Origin: Accumulibacter sp.
GTDB lineage: Bacteria > Pseudomonadota > Gammaproteobacteria > Burkholderiales > Rhodocyclaceae
Direction: 5' to 3'
Assembly (NCBI RefSeq): GCF_023806565.1
Contig: NZ_JAMTDV010000014.1
Location: forward strand, 1 to 44,676
DNA: 44,676 bases
Shown here one piece after another: positions 1-7,832 of the stretch. The notes beneath the pieces were generated by a model. The model was not told where the DNA came from. It saw only the letters and a program-made list of their open reading frames with translations, and did not search any database. Within the stretch, counting starts at the first letter, position 1, and each line of letters opens with the position of its first letter. Made by a program: the position numbers and the translations under genes.

Positions 1-1
1 G

Positions 2-67
2 CGCCTCGCCCAGAGGGTCAGCGAGCACGCTGGCGTAAAGTCCTGGCTGGAGCGCGCAAGCAGCTAG
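2..67 (+). CDS. C-terminal end of a possible glutathione S-transferase-like protein (partial)
   Basis: Only the last 21 codons are in the window, ending at a TAG at 65-67. The visible tail ends in VKSWLERASS. That pattern resembles the last helix of glutathione S-transferase family proteins, where a conserved tryptophan lies near the end. A GST-like gene is known beside some nif clusters, which fits the context, but the fragment is too short to be sure. A second possibility is that this frame is open by chance in GC-rich DNA. Confidence 0.25.
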   Translation, partial: RLAQRVSEHAGVKSWLERASS

Positions 68-463
68 ACTCCCCCGGGCGCTGCGACACTCCCGGGCCGA
101 TGAATGAAGTGTCTCCGAAATGTCCCACGGCACCGACCCCGCAACGTAGAGAACGAGAGGGTGTTCCGGCACGAACCGAACCGTTTGCTGGACGAGTCTG
201 GGCATCGGCGCTCCGTGGCGCGCGGCCGAGCACGCGACCGATCAGCCCGCCGAGCGGGTCGATGCTGGCAAGCCTGCCAGCGAAGGGACTTGCAATGGCC
301 TGATCAGTCCGCGCCCTGAGCAATGGCGTGCCAGGACTGACAAGAGCTTTGTCGCGAAACCGACACCCCGATAGCCGCAGGAGCCGATCAGGCCTTGGTG
401 ACTGGCTGGCGCGGCGGGCGCGCTTCTTGCGTGGACACGCGGAACCCACCCGGAGCACGCACA
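68..463. other. Intergenic stretch upstream of the SIR2-like gene
   Basis: No convincing gene is visible in these 396 bases. All open frames here are GC-rich frames without recognisable protein features. Two copies of CCCGGG, at about 74-79 and 92-97, could pair as a stem and might end the preceding transcript, but no T-run follows. I looked for a sigma-54 -24/-12 element and a TGT-N10-ACA site in front of the SIR2-like gene and found none with correct spacing. Confidence 0.4.
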
Positions 464-1321
464 ATGTCGACAATCCTCCCCAGCGACCTTTTCGATGCCT
501 GGCAAGCCGGCCTCGCCGACGGCAGCATCGTTCCCTATCTCGGGCCCGGCGTGCTGGCCGATGTGACCTCGCTGGCCGACGGTCGGGCGATTCCCGCGAC
601 CAGCGAGCAACTGATCCTGGCGATGAATGGCGGACGGCCGATGGCCCCGAAGCTGATGTACGAGTTCCCCAGGGCGGCGATGAACGTCGAACTCAGGCGC
701 GGCAGGAACGCCGTCACGCGCTTCCTCGACAGCACGTACGGCGCCACGCGCTGGACGCGTGCGGCGCTGCACGCGTGGCTGGCGACGCTGCGGCCACCCT
801 ACGTAATCGACATCAACCGCGATACGCAGTTGCTCGATTCCTATGTCGGGACGCCGCACCTGCTGGTCCTTGGCTGCGCACGCCTTGGCGGCACCGACTA
901 TCGCTTCAAGCTGTATGCCTCGGACGGTGGCCGTTACCGCGCCATCTCGCCTGCGGAGGCCGATACGACGCTGCCGCTGCTCTTCAAGCCGATGGGCGCG
1001 CCGCTGCCGGAACCGAGCTACATCGCCTCCGACGCCGACTATGTGGACTACATCACCGAGCTGATGGGCGGTTTCGCCGTGCCGTCGTTCGTCAAGGCGC
1101 GTCGCCGTGGCCGGCGCTATCTCCTGCTCGGCATGCGCCTCGATCGTGACACCGAACGCATGGTCCTCGCCGACCTGATCCATGACGCCGCTGTCGAGCC
1201 CGCCGGCTGGGCGTTGATCGCCGAGCCGAACGCCAAGGAGCGGCGTTTCTGCCAGCGCATCGGCATCGAGATCGTCGCAGTCGATGCGCTGGCGCTGCTG
1301 GCCGAAGGCGTGCCAGGCTGA
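464..1321 (+). CDS. SIR2-like domain protein of the nif region
   Basis: This 285-residue protein has the layout of the SIR2_2 branch of NAD-binding sirtuin-like domains. A PYLGPG loop at residues 24-29 takes the place of the GAG nucleotide loop. VIDINRD at 114-120 corresponds to the TTNYD region, and FKPMG at 174-178 corresponds to the KLHG motif. The motif histidine, which is catalytic in deacylases, is replaced by Met177, so classical deacetylase activity is doubtful while NAD binding stays plausible. The ATG at 464 is chosen because GGAG lies 8 bases upstream. The gene converges on draG with a 15-base gap. DraG removes ADP-ribose from nitrogenase reductase, so a link to NAD or ADP-ribose metabolism is an inference from position only. 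No transmembrane segment or signal peptide is seen. Confidence 0.72.
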   Translation: MSTILPSDLFDAWQAGLADGSIVPYLGPGVLADVTSLADGRAIPATSEQLILAMNGGRPMAPKLMYEFPRAAMNVELRRGRNAVTRFLDSTYGATRWTRAALHAWLATLRPPYVIDINRDTQLLDSYVGTPHLLVLGCARLGGTDYRFKLYASDGGRYRAISPAEADTTLPLLFKPMGAPLPEPSYIASDADYVDYITELMGGFAVPSFVKARRRGRRYLLLGMRLDRDTERMVLADLIHDAAVEPAGWALIAEPNAKERRFCQRIGIEIVAVDALALLAEGVPG

Positions 1322-1336
1322 TCTCCCGGCAAGCGC

Positions 1337-2248
1337 TCAGGCGGCGAGCGGCAGCAGGGCGCGCGCCTGCGCGCGACAGCGGTCGGCGACGCCGGCGTCG
1401 AGGGCCTGGAGCCAGCGTTTCGGAATGGCCTGCTGCCCGTACAGCGCACCCGCGAGCATGCCGGCGATGGCACCGGTGGTATCGGCGTCGCCGCCGCGAT
1501 TGACGACGTCGACCAGGCAGTCCTCGAAACCACCGCCGTCGACCAGTCCCTGCAGGACGGCCTGCAGGGTTTCGACCACCCAGCCGCTGGGGTTCTCGCG
1601 GCGCGGGCGATCGCGGAACGACAGCGCGGGATGTGCCGCCAGCAAGGACCCCAGGTGGTGGCCGAGGGTCTCCACCAGCGAACAACCGCGCAGCAGATCC
1701 TGCACGGCCAGGGCGAGGAACTGACAGACCGCGTCGGAAACGAGGTTGTTGTGGGTCACGTGCGCCTGCGCCTGCACGGCCGCGCAGACGGCGGCTGGCG
1801 ACTGGCCGAAGGTGGCCAGGGCCACCGGCAGCACGCGCATCGCGGCGCCGTTGCCGGCGTCGTGCTCGGAAGCCGGCGCGGCGGGTACGCCAGTCCGTCG
1901 GAAGGTGAGCAGGTTGCGGCGGACGGTATTGCCGATATCGACCGGCTTGCGCCGCATCCAGTCATCGAAGGCCTCGGCACAGGCGAGCGGGTCGACGCGG
2001 CCGCCGCTGGCCAGGATCGCATCGCCGAGAGCCAGCGACATGCTCGTGTCGTCGGTCACCTGGCCGGGCCTGAGCTTGAGCCAGCCGCCACCGACGATCC
2101 CGCGATGCACGCCGAAGTGATGGACGATCTCGCGCGGCGTCATGAACTCGACCGTGGCCCCCAGCGCGTCGCCGAGCGCCAGTCCGAGATAGGCGGACTC
2201 CGCTCGCGCCGTGATCGTGCTGGAGACGGTGGCCGGGGACGGCGTCAC
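1337..2248 (-). CDS. draG: ADP-ribosyl-[dinitrogen reductase] glycohydrolase DraG
   Basis: DraG removes the ADP-ribose that DraT places on an arginine of NifH, and so restores nitrogenase activity after ammonium or darkness/energy shock. The 303-residue length matches the family (about 300). Family motifs are visible: GDALGATVEF near the start, VTDDTSMSLAL, GNGAAMRV, and NRGGDADTTGAIAG near the C-terminus. The last of these carries acidic and threonine ligands of the dinuclear metal site. The start is GTG at 2248, whose bases overlap the TGA of the upstream ferredoxin (GTGA), implying translational coupling as the last gene of the nifB operon. The partner draT is not in this window. Confidence in the family is high; the exact start is inferred. 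Confidence 0.9.
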   Translation of the reverse strand: MTPSPATVSSTITARAESAYLGLALGDALGATVEFMTPREIVHHFGVHRGIVGGGWLKLRPGQVTDDTSMSLALGDAILASGGRVDPLACAEAFDDWMRRKPVDIGNTVRRNLLTFRRTGVPAAPASEHDAGNGAAMRVLPVALATFGQSPAAVCAAVQAQAHVTHNNLVSDAVCQFLALAVQDLLRGCSLVETLGHHLGSLLAAHPALSFRDRPRRENPSGWVVETLQAVLQGLVDGGGFEDCLVDVVNRGGDADTTGAIAGMLAGALYGQQAIPKRWLQALDAGVADRCRAQARALLPLAA

Positions 2249-2619
2249 CGGCTCGGGTACTCGACCAGAATGTCCTCGTCGCGGACGATGTACTGACAGG
2301 CGAGGCGCCATTCGGTCGGCGGCAGATCGTCGACGTACATCTGCTCGATTTGCGCCTGCTTGATCTTGCCCATCTCCTTGAGCACCGCGACCTCGCGCAC
2401 GTTGAGCGGACCGCCCATGTGGCCGTACTTGTTGTGACTGCTCTTGTCGACGCTGCTGACCTTGACCAGGCAGGTGCCGCACTCGCCGTCACCGCACGAA
2501 AAGTCGATCGGCACATGGTTCTCCTTGGCGAGCTTCAGGATCGTCTGGGTGTGGCTGCCGGCGACGGCGTAAATGGTCTTGTCCTTGTGCATCGGACTGG
2601 AAAAGGTGATGTTGGGCAT
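2245..2619 (-). CDS. 2Fe-2S ferredoxin, nif-associated (124 aa, long internal insert)
   Basis: This is a plant-type [2Fe-2S] ferredoxin. Three cysteines lie in SCGDGECGTC (C-x4-C-x2-C), and the fourth is in RLACQ near residue 108. About 60 residues separate the third and fourth cysteines, whereas about 30 is usual. The insert is hydrophilic (KSSHNKYGHMGG and a charged helix around residues 75-95). It lies between the second ferredoxin and draG, overlapping draG by 4 bases, so it belongs to the nifB transcript. The likely role is electron transfer in nitrogen fixation or cofactor assembly; the direct partner is unknown. The ATG at 2619 follows a gap of 39 bases after the neighbouring gene. Confidence 0.82.
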   Translation of the reverse strand: MPNITFSSPMHKDKTIYAVAGSHTQTILKLAKENHVPIDFSCGDGECGTCLVKVSSVDKSSHNKYGHMGGPLNVREVAVLKEMGKIKQAQIEQMYVDDLPPTEWRLACQYIVRDEDILVEYPSR

Positions 2620-2658
2620 GGCAGGCTCCTGGTGAATGGACGGGGGTGGGGTGAAAGC

Positions 2659-2973
<315 letters not shown>

Positions 2974-4248
2974 TCAGGCGAGTTGGGAGAGGTCGATGCT
3001 GCGTGGCGTCGCGCGACCAAGCAGGTGCAGGGCGACCTCGCGACCGAGCTCATGGCAGGCGGCAAAGTCGTCGCCGGTTGGGGTCAGGCGGGCCCTGACG
3101 CCGGGCAGGGGAACGCGCAGCTTGAGGCGGCGCAGGCGGTCCTCGATCATTGGCACCGCCTCGCCGCTCCAGCCGTAGGAACCGAAAGCGGCAGCGAACT
3201 TGCCCTTGACGTCCACCATGGTCAGCGACGAGAGGAGATCCCACACCGGCTTGACCGCGTCGCCGTTGATCGTCGGACTGCCGAAGAGCAAGGCGTCCGC
3301 TTCCTCGATCAGGTCGACGAAAGGCTGCGCGTCGCCACCTTCGAGATCGTAAAGCGAGACGCGCACTTCGCCGGTCGCGCCCGACGCCGATTCGGCGCCG
3401 GCCGCCACGGCTTCGGCCATCCGGCGCGTGGCCCCGTAGGCCGAGATGTAGAAGACCAGCAGGCTCTTGGTCGCGGCGCCGTGCAGGGCGGAAGCGGCAA
3501 AGGCACGATAGCGGGCAACATAGTCGCGTGGATCGCGACGCAGGATCGGGCCGTGCGCGGGAGCGATGATCCGCAGCGGCAGCGGTTCGATCAGGTCGAG
3601 CGCCGTGCGCACGTAAGCACGGAAGGGGCGCATGATGTGCGCATAGTAGTAATCGAAGGAAAAGCGAAAGTCGCCGACCGCATCGTTGAACAGGCGGCTG
3701 TCGCAGTAGTGGCAGCCGAGGAAATCGGCCGAGAACAGGACCCCTTCGTCCGGCAGCCAGGTGCATTGGGTGTCGGGCCAGTGCAGATACGGCGTATTGA
3801 GGAATTCGAGTTGCCGATCACCGAGATCGGCATGATCGCCGGTGCCCACGTAAGCGATCCGCCCCGCCAGCTCGGCCGGATCGAGCAGTCCCTTCAACAT
3901 CAGGCGGGCCTGCGGCGAGACCAGCAACGTCGCGCCGGGTGCTCGCCGCAGCAGTTCCGGCAGGGCACCGGAATGATCGGGTTCGAGGTGGTTGAGGACG
4001 ATATGGGTGATTTCGTCGTAGTCGGCGATCGACTCCAGACGGCGAAAGAAGGTTTCGGAGAAATTGATCTTGACCGTGTCGATGATGGCGACACCGTCGC
4101 TGCCGCGCACCGCATAGGCGTTGTAACTGGTGCCGTTGGCGGTGCGCAGGATGATGTCGAAACTGCGCAGATCGGCATCGAAGGCGCCGATCCAGTGCAC
4201 CCCGGCCGCAACGGACACCGCTCGCTCAAGGTCGGCAGCGGGACGCAT
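2974..4248 (-). CDS. Flavodiiron protein (A-type, FprA-like O2/NO reductase)
   Basis: Flavodiiron proteins reduce O2 to water or NO to N2O with a diiron site and FMN. This one has the two-domain A-type layout. A beta-lactamase-like diiron domain spans about residues 1-255 and a flavodoxin domain about 270-424. Iron ligands are present: His87, Glu89, Asp91 and His92 in HLEPDHS, then YLHWPDT, SADFLG and APAHGP. The flavodoxin part has a phosphate-binding YISAYGATRRMA stretch and later AAFGSYGWSG. Start 4248 is preferred over 4305 because family members begin close to the VHWIGAFD segment; it overlaps the end of nifO by 23 bases. Placement inside the nifB transcript suggests local oxygen removal to protect nitrogenase, which is an inference. 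No rubredoxin domain is fused, so an external electron donor, perhaps one of the adjacent ferredoxins, is needed. Confidence 0.92.
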   Translation of the reverse strand: MRPAADLERAVSVAAGVHWIGAFDADLRSFDIILRTANGTSYNAYAVRGSDGVAIIDTVKINFSETFFRRLESIADYDEITHIVLNHLEPDHSGALPELLRRAPGATLLVSPQARLMLKGLLDPAELAGRIAYVGTGDHADLGDRQLEFLNTPYLHWPDTQCTWLPDEGVLFSADFLGCHYCDSRLFNDAVGDFRFSFDYYYAHIMRPFRAYVRTALDLIEPLPLRIIAPAHGPILRRDPRDYVARYRAFAASALHGAATKSLLVFYISAYGATRRMAEAVAAGAESASGATGEVRVSLYDLEGGDAQPFVDLIEEADALLFGSPTINGDAVKPVWDLLSSLTMVDVKGKFAAAFGSYGWSGEAVPMIEDRLRRLKLRVPLPGVRARLTPTGDDFAACHELGREVALHLLGRATPRSIDLSQLA

Positions 4249-4717
4249 CGACCTGTGGATCGTCGACGCGGCAGGGATAGGCGGCGCCTCCAGCCGTCTG
4301 CACATGGAAGGTACGTACCGCGCCGCGATTGTGCCGGCATGCTTCGAGGTCGCCGGCCGGCAGCTCGCGCAGGCCGATCCAGGCGTCGATTGCCGCGACG
4401 TCGAAACCCACCCGCCGTTCTTCGCCGACCTGCAGCAGCGGCCGCCGGATCAGCAAGGGGTCATGCCGCAACAGCGCCAGCGCGCTCGGTTCATCGAGTT
4501 GGTGGGGCACGATGGTTCCCTCCTTGATCGCCGGCGCTGCAGGGTTGAACCACTGGGCGACCGGCAGACCGGCGAGGAATTCCAGCAGACGCACATTGCT
4601 CCAGAACTGCCCGCGCAGGTCGCGGACCACCAGTTGGTGCCCGGAGGCTACCAGCAGGGCCTTCTGGCGGGCGTTGGCGGCACAGCCGGCCTTCTCGTAG
4701 AAAATGACCTCGGCCAT
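4226..4717 (-). CDS. nifO: NifO-like ArsC/thioredoxin-fold protein
   Basis: This 163-residue protein belongs to the ArsC-related group called NifO in Azotobacter, where it sits after nifB and fdxN exactly as here. The N-terminus MAEVIFYEKAGCAANARQ has the single cysteine (Cys12) that replaces a CxxC pair. The LLRHDPLLIRRPLLQVG segment is the typical ArsC-family turn. NifO has been linked to molybdenum allocation between nitrogenase and nitrate reductase, but the biochemical reaction is not settled. The ATG at 4717 lies 2 bases after the fdxN stop, and its 3' end overlaps the flavodiiron gene, so the genes are co-transcribed. The last 35 residues are less family-like. Confidence 0.85.
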   Translation of the reverse strand: MAEVIFYEKAGCAANARQKALLVASGHQLVVRDLRGQFWSNVRLLEFLAGLPVAQWFNPAAPAIKEGTIVPHQLDEPSALALLRHDPLLIRRPLLQVGEERRVGFDVAAIDAWIGLRELPAGDLEACRHNRGAVRTFHVQTAGGAAYPCRVDDPQVDASRCRP

Positions 4718-4719
4718 GC

Positions 4720-4998
4720 TCAGCGCGCCGCAATCTCGGCCTGCGCCGCCGCCCAGCGCGCCGGCGGAATGCCGGTCAGCGAACCGGGTGGGTTCAGTGC
4801 TTCGCCGAGTTCGTTGATGATCGCTCCTTCGATCGGGCAGATGCTGGCGCACTGCGGCGCGGCAAAATCGCCGCTGCATTCCGTGCATCTGTCGGCGTCG
4901 ATCAGAAAGTGCGGGGTCGCCGCCTGAATGGCCTGTTGCGGGCAGAGCGGTTCGCAAGCCCAGCAATTGATGCAGCTTTCGATGATTTCGAGGGCCAT
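4720..4998 (-). CDS. fdxN: 4Fe-4S ferredoxin FdxN
   Basis: This 92-residue ferredoxin carries two [4Fe-4S] cluster motifs. The first is CINCWACEPLCP (Cys9, 12, 15, 19). The second is the longer CTEC loop followed by CASICP, an 8-residue insertion between its cysteines that is typical of the nif-linked FdxN group. FdxN donates electrons for NifB-dependent FeMo-cofactor core synthesis. The ATG at 4998 is preceded by GAGGAGG with good spacing and lies 10 bases after the nifB stop. It is the second gene of the nifB operon. Confidence 0.93.
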   Translation of the reverse strand: MALEIIESCINCWACEPLCPQQAIQAATPHFLIDADRCTECSGDFAAPQCASICPIEGAIINELGEALNPPGSLTGIPPARWAAAQAEIAAR

Positions 4999-5008
4999 GC
5001 TCGCCTCC

Positions 5009-6526
5009 TCACGCGCACTTAGCCGCGATCCGTCCGATCGCCAACTTGCCGGCGACCAGCATCCCGTTCCACACCGCCATGACGGCCTCCTCGATCGGTT
5101 GCATGGCGTAATCGCCGTTCGGGTGAATTCCTGCCGCTTCCAGTTGCCCCCACGGTTCAAAGCCGATGCGCGAACAGAGCACGACTTCGCAATCGGCGAG
5201 CGCGCGGATCGTCGCTGCCAGCACCGCCTCGGCATCGCCACAGCTCTCATCACCGGCGCAATAGGACGCCGCCTTGCGGTGACCGACGAGGCGGGCGCCG
5301 TCTGCCGAGGCTTCGTATACCAGGAACTCCCTGGCGTGCCCGAAGTGCACGGCGACCAGCCCGTTCTTCGCCGCCACCGCCATCAGCACCGAACGGCCGA
5401 CCGGATGCGCCGATTTCGCGACGTGCGGCTGCATCCGGATCACCTGCGGTGTTGTCGCGGCAGCTGGCGCCTGCGTTCTGGCGCGCTTTGCGGCCAGTTC
5501 GGCCGCGATCTGCGCGCGCAGCTCGGCACGCACGACTTTCGCCGCCTCGTGGTCGATCTCCATGGCCTCGATCTTGTCGAGCGTGAACTCGGCGCCACGA
5601 TCCTCGCCGAGCAGGCCGACCGCATCGGCGCGGCACTGGCGGCAGTGGCGCATCATGTTCATGTCGCCGGCGCAGGCATCCTGCAGGGCCTTGAGTTCGG
5701 CCGGCTGCGGGCTGCGCTGGCCCATCACCCCGTAGAAGGTGCCGTGCCCGGCTTCGGCGATCAAGGGCATGACGTTGTGCAGGAAGGCACCCTTCGCCTT
5801 GACGATCTTCGACACCTCCGGCAAATGGGCATCATTGACGCCGGGAATCAGCACCGAGTTCACTTTCACCAGGATGCCGCGCGCGATCAGCATCTCCAGG
5901 CCCTTCTGCTGCTGCGCGATGAGGATCGCCGCCGCCTCGTGGCCGAAGACCCGCCGGTTTTTCCAGAATATCCACGGATAGATCCGGGCGCCGACCGCGG
6001 GGTCCACACAGTTGATGGTGATGGTGACGTGGTCGATGTGGTAGCGGGTCAGCTCCTCGACGTATTCGGGCAAGACGAGGCCGTTGGTCGACACGCAGAG
6101 CTTGATGTCCGCCGCCTTCTGCGCCAATTGCCGAAAGGTCTCGAAGGTGCGCCTGGGGTTGGCCAGCGGATCGCCGGGGCCGGCGATGCCGAGAACGCTC
6201 ATCTGCGGGATCGTGGCCGCCACCGCCAGAGTCTTCCGGACCGCCTGATCCGGCGTCAGGAGCTCGGAAACGACACCCGGCCGCGACTCGTTGGCACAAT
6301 CGTACTTGCGGTTGCAGTAATGACACTGGATGTTGCAGGCCGGCGCCACCGCGACGTGCATGCGGGCGAAGTAGTGATGGGCGTCTTCCGAGTAGCAGGG
6401 GTGATCCTGCACCCTGGCGCGGATGGCGTCCGACAGGTCGTCCATCTGGCGCACCGTGGAGCCGCAACTACCGGCGCTGCAGCCGGCGACAGCGGGCGGC
6501 GAGGGTTCGACGACAGGCAGATCCAT
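5009..6526 (-). CDS. nifB: Nitrogenase cofactor biosynthesis protein NifB
   Basis: NifB is the radical-SAM enzyme that fuses two [4Fe-4S] clusters with a carbide and an extra sulfide into NifB-co, the core of the nitrogenase active-site cofactor. The radical-SAM motif C-x3-C-x2-C is at Cys64, Cys68 and Cys71 (ACNIQCHYC). The N-terminal CSAGSCGS and the later CRQCRADAVGLLGEDRG cysteines are the K-cluster-type ligands. Residues about 385-490 form the NifX-like C-terminal domain found in full-length proteobacterial NifB (total 505). The gene heads the operon and has a sigma-54 promoter and NifA site upstream. Confidence 0.97.
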   Translation of the reverse strand: MDLPVVEPSPPAVAGCSAGSCGSTVRQMDDLSDAIRARVQDHPCYSEDAHHYFARMHVAVAPACNIQCHYCNRKYDCANESRPGVVSELLTPDQAVRKTLAVAATIPQMSVLGIAGPGDPLANPRRTFETFRQLAQKAADIKLCVSTNGLVLPEYVEELTRYHIDHVTITINCVDPAVGARIYPWIFWKNRRVFGHEAAAILIAQQQKGLEMLIARGILVKVNSVLIPGVNDAHLPEVSKIVKAKGAFLHNVMPLIAEAGHGTFYGVMGQRSPQPAELKALQDACAGDMNMMRHCRQCRADAVGLLGEDRGAEFTLDKIEAMEIDHEAAKVVRAELRAQIAAELAAKRARTQAPAAATTPQVIRMQPHVAKSAHPVGRSVLMAVAAKNGLVAVHFGHAREFLVYEASADGARLVGHRKAASYCAGDESCGDAEAVLAATIRALADCEVVLCSRIGFEPWGQLEAAGIHPNGDYAMQPIEEAVMAVWNGMLVAGKLAIGRIAAKCA

Positions 6527-6573
6527 GGCGAGCTTCCCTGGTGATTTCTCGGCTTTCGAGACATCAGCAGTAA

Positions 6574-6589
6574 AGCAACTGGCGTGCCA
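6574..6589 (-). promoter_or_regulatory. Sigma-54 promoter of the nifB operon
   Basis: Read on the minus strand this is TGGCACG-N4-TTGCT, a match to the -24/-12 consensus with the GG and GC dinucleotides exactly 12 bases apart. The predicted start of transcription is near 6563, giving an untranslated leader of about 37 bases before the nifB ATG. Sigma-54 promoters need an activator, here presumably NifA. Confidence 0.92.
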
Positions 6590-6646
6590 GGCCCTCCGCT
6601 TCTCCTAAGTCATTGCAAATAATCATTAGTCCATATCCGACAGCGA

Positions 6647-6662
6647 TGTCGCAAACACGACA
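6647..6662. promoter_or_regulatory. NifA upstream activator site (TGT-N10-ACA) for nifB
   Basis: The sequence is TGT, ten bases, ACA, the exact NifA binding consensus. It lies about 60 bases upstream of the -24 element of the nifB promoter, a usual distance for DNA-loop activation. It sits between the decayed nifA 3' fragment and nifB. Confidence 0.88.
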
Positions 6663-6729
6663 ATGGCGGATTGACGACTGGTTGCGGCGACCTGCTTGGC
6701 CTTGGCGCTGCCATCCTCCGGGTGCGAGA

Positions 6730-7107
6730 TCAGATCTGCTTCATCTCGATGTTGACGATCTGCACGCGGCAGGCGATCTGCCGCGGCGTCATGCCGAGCA
6801 GGCGGGCGGCGCGTGCCTGCACCCAGCCGGCGCGTTCGAGGGCCGCGATCACTCGCTCGCGCTCGCTGGGTTAGGCGAGGTGCTCGCGGTCGCCGCTGGC
6901 TCCAGCCACTGCCCGGGTGCCCGGCAGCGCGATGCTGCCGCCCGGGTGACCGGGCGGGGGAGCAGGCGCCATACCAGTCGGGCGTCTGCTGCTGCGCTCG
7001 CGTGCCTTGTCGATACGGATCAGCTCGGTGTCGATCTCGCCGCTTTCCGACATCACGGCGGCGCGTTCGAGGCAGATTTCAGCTCGCGCACGTTGCCTGG
7101 CCAGTGG
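6730..7107 (-). pseudogene. nifA: Decayed 3' fragment of a second nifA
   Basis: The minus strand encodes the end of the NifA central domain, the linker and the DNA-binding helix-turn-helix, ending in TPRQIACRVQIVNIEMKQI and TGA, almost the same as the intact nifA at 16682-18262. About 125 codons remain. It is broken three ways: everything upstream of the WPGNVRE block is missing at about 7107; a one-base loss near 7073-7080 shifts the frame after VRELK; and an in-frame TAA at 6871-6873 precedes the SERERV block. Differences from the intact copy are scattered, so this is not a fresh duplication. Its position just before nifB matches the nifL-nifA-nifB order of Azotobacter, suggesting this was the original nifA next to nifB. 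Confidence 0.88.
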
Positions 7108-7375
7108 CTCGGCAGAGGAATTCCTCGATTATTTCGGCATCCCTTACGACGTCCGCGTCGTACAGGTCAATCGCCTGCACATCCAGCAACGCCCTTACGA
7201 TTGCCTCGCCAAACAGAAAGCGGGCAAGGTGCCGGACCATGCAGCCTACCGTGGCTGGCTGGCGCGCGCCTACTGCGACTTCGTCGAATCGAACGCTCAG
7301 GCCGAAAGCGTCTTCGCGGTGTTCCGCAGGCTCGAGGGCTCGTCGCTCGTCCCGCTGTCCTCGTTGAGCGACTGA
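7108..7375 (+). pseudogene. nifW: 5'-truncated nifW (nitrogenase-stabilising protein)
   Basis: The frame reads SAEEFLDYFGIPYDVRVVQV, NRLHIQQR and YCDFVESNAQAESVFAVFRR, which are the conserved segments of NifW, a roughly 100-residue protein that helps protect or assemble the MoFe protein. About the first 10-12 codons, including the ATG, are missing. Upstream of base 7108 the sequence is instead the antisense of the decayed nifA fragment. The frame stays open leftward to a TTG at 7007, so a chimeric protein could be made, but no good ribosome-binding site is evident. The 3' end is intact (stop 7373-7375) and abuts nifZ. Confidence 0.85.
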
Positions 7376-7832
7376 ACGCAACGGCTCTGGGACTACGGCG
7401 ACGCTGGGCCTGACGCGCAATGTGCGCAACGATGGCACCTTCCACCGCCTCGCGACAGGCGCTCTGCTGGTGCGGCGCCGCCGCATTGGGCACGTGCGCG
7501 AAGTCGGTACTTTCCTGCAGGACCAGATCGTGTACTCGGTGCACTTCGTCGACGAGGGCCGCATCGTCGGCTGCCGCGAAGAAGAGTTGATCGCCGCCGA
7601 AGCACCGTGGATCGACAGCCACTTCAAAGTCCACCAGAAGGGCCGGGCGACTCGCTCGCGGACGATTCGCGGCGAGTTGCGAGTGCCGCCCAGCAGTCGC
7701 GGCGAGGTGCTCGATCTTGAACAAACGGGTGCCCAAGGCGTCTTCTATCCCACCCATTTCGATTGCCTGCCGGGGAGGCCGCTGCTGGTACCGGAACATG
7801 CACTGGAAGAATGGGAGAAGCACGGTAAATGA
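7376..7832 (+). pseudogene. nifZ: nifZ with lost start codon and a frameshift near the 5' end
   Basis: From about 7418 the frame reads NVRNDGTF, RIGHVREVGTFLQDQIVYSV and GCREEELIAAEAPW, the conserved body of NifZ, which acts in P-cluster maturation of the MoFe protein. The expected first codons (TQRLWDYGDA, from 7376) are present in a different frame, directly after the nifW stop and without an ATG. Two bases appear to be missing at about 7404-7408 (GCTGGGCCTG, where family members encode DAVRxTRNVRNDG). A GTG at 7422 is the first usable start in the main frame and would give a protein short by about 15 residues. Sequencing or assembly error cannot be excluded. Confidence 0.8.

Noticed and set aside
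169-190. GGCACG...TTTGC resembling a sigma-54 promoter before the SIR2-like gene
   Set aside because: The GG and GC pairs are 19 bases apart instead of 12.
242-1183. Long minus-strand frame opposite the SIR2-like gene
   Set aside because: It has no protein family features and lies antisense to a gene with recognisable motifs and a ribosome-binding site; it is a GC-rich shadow frame.
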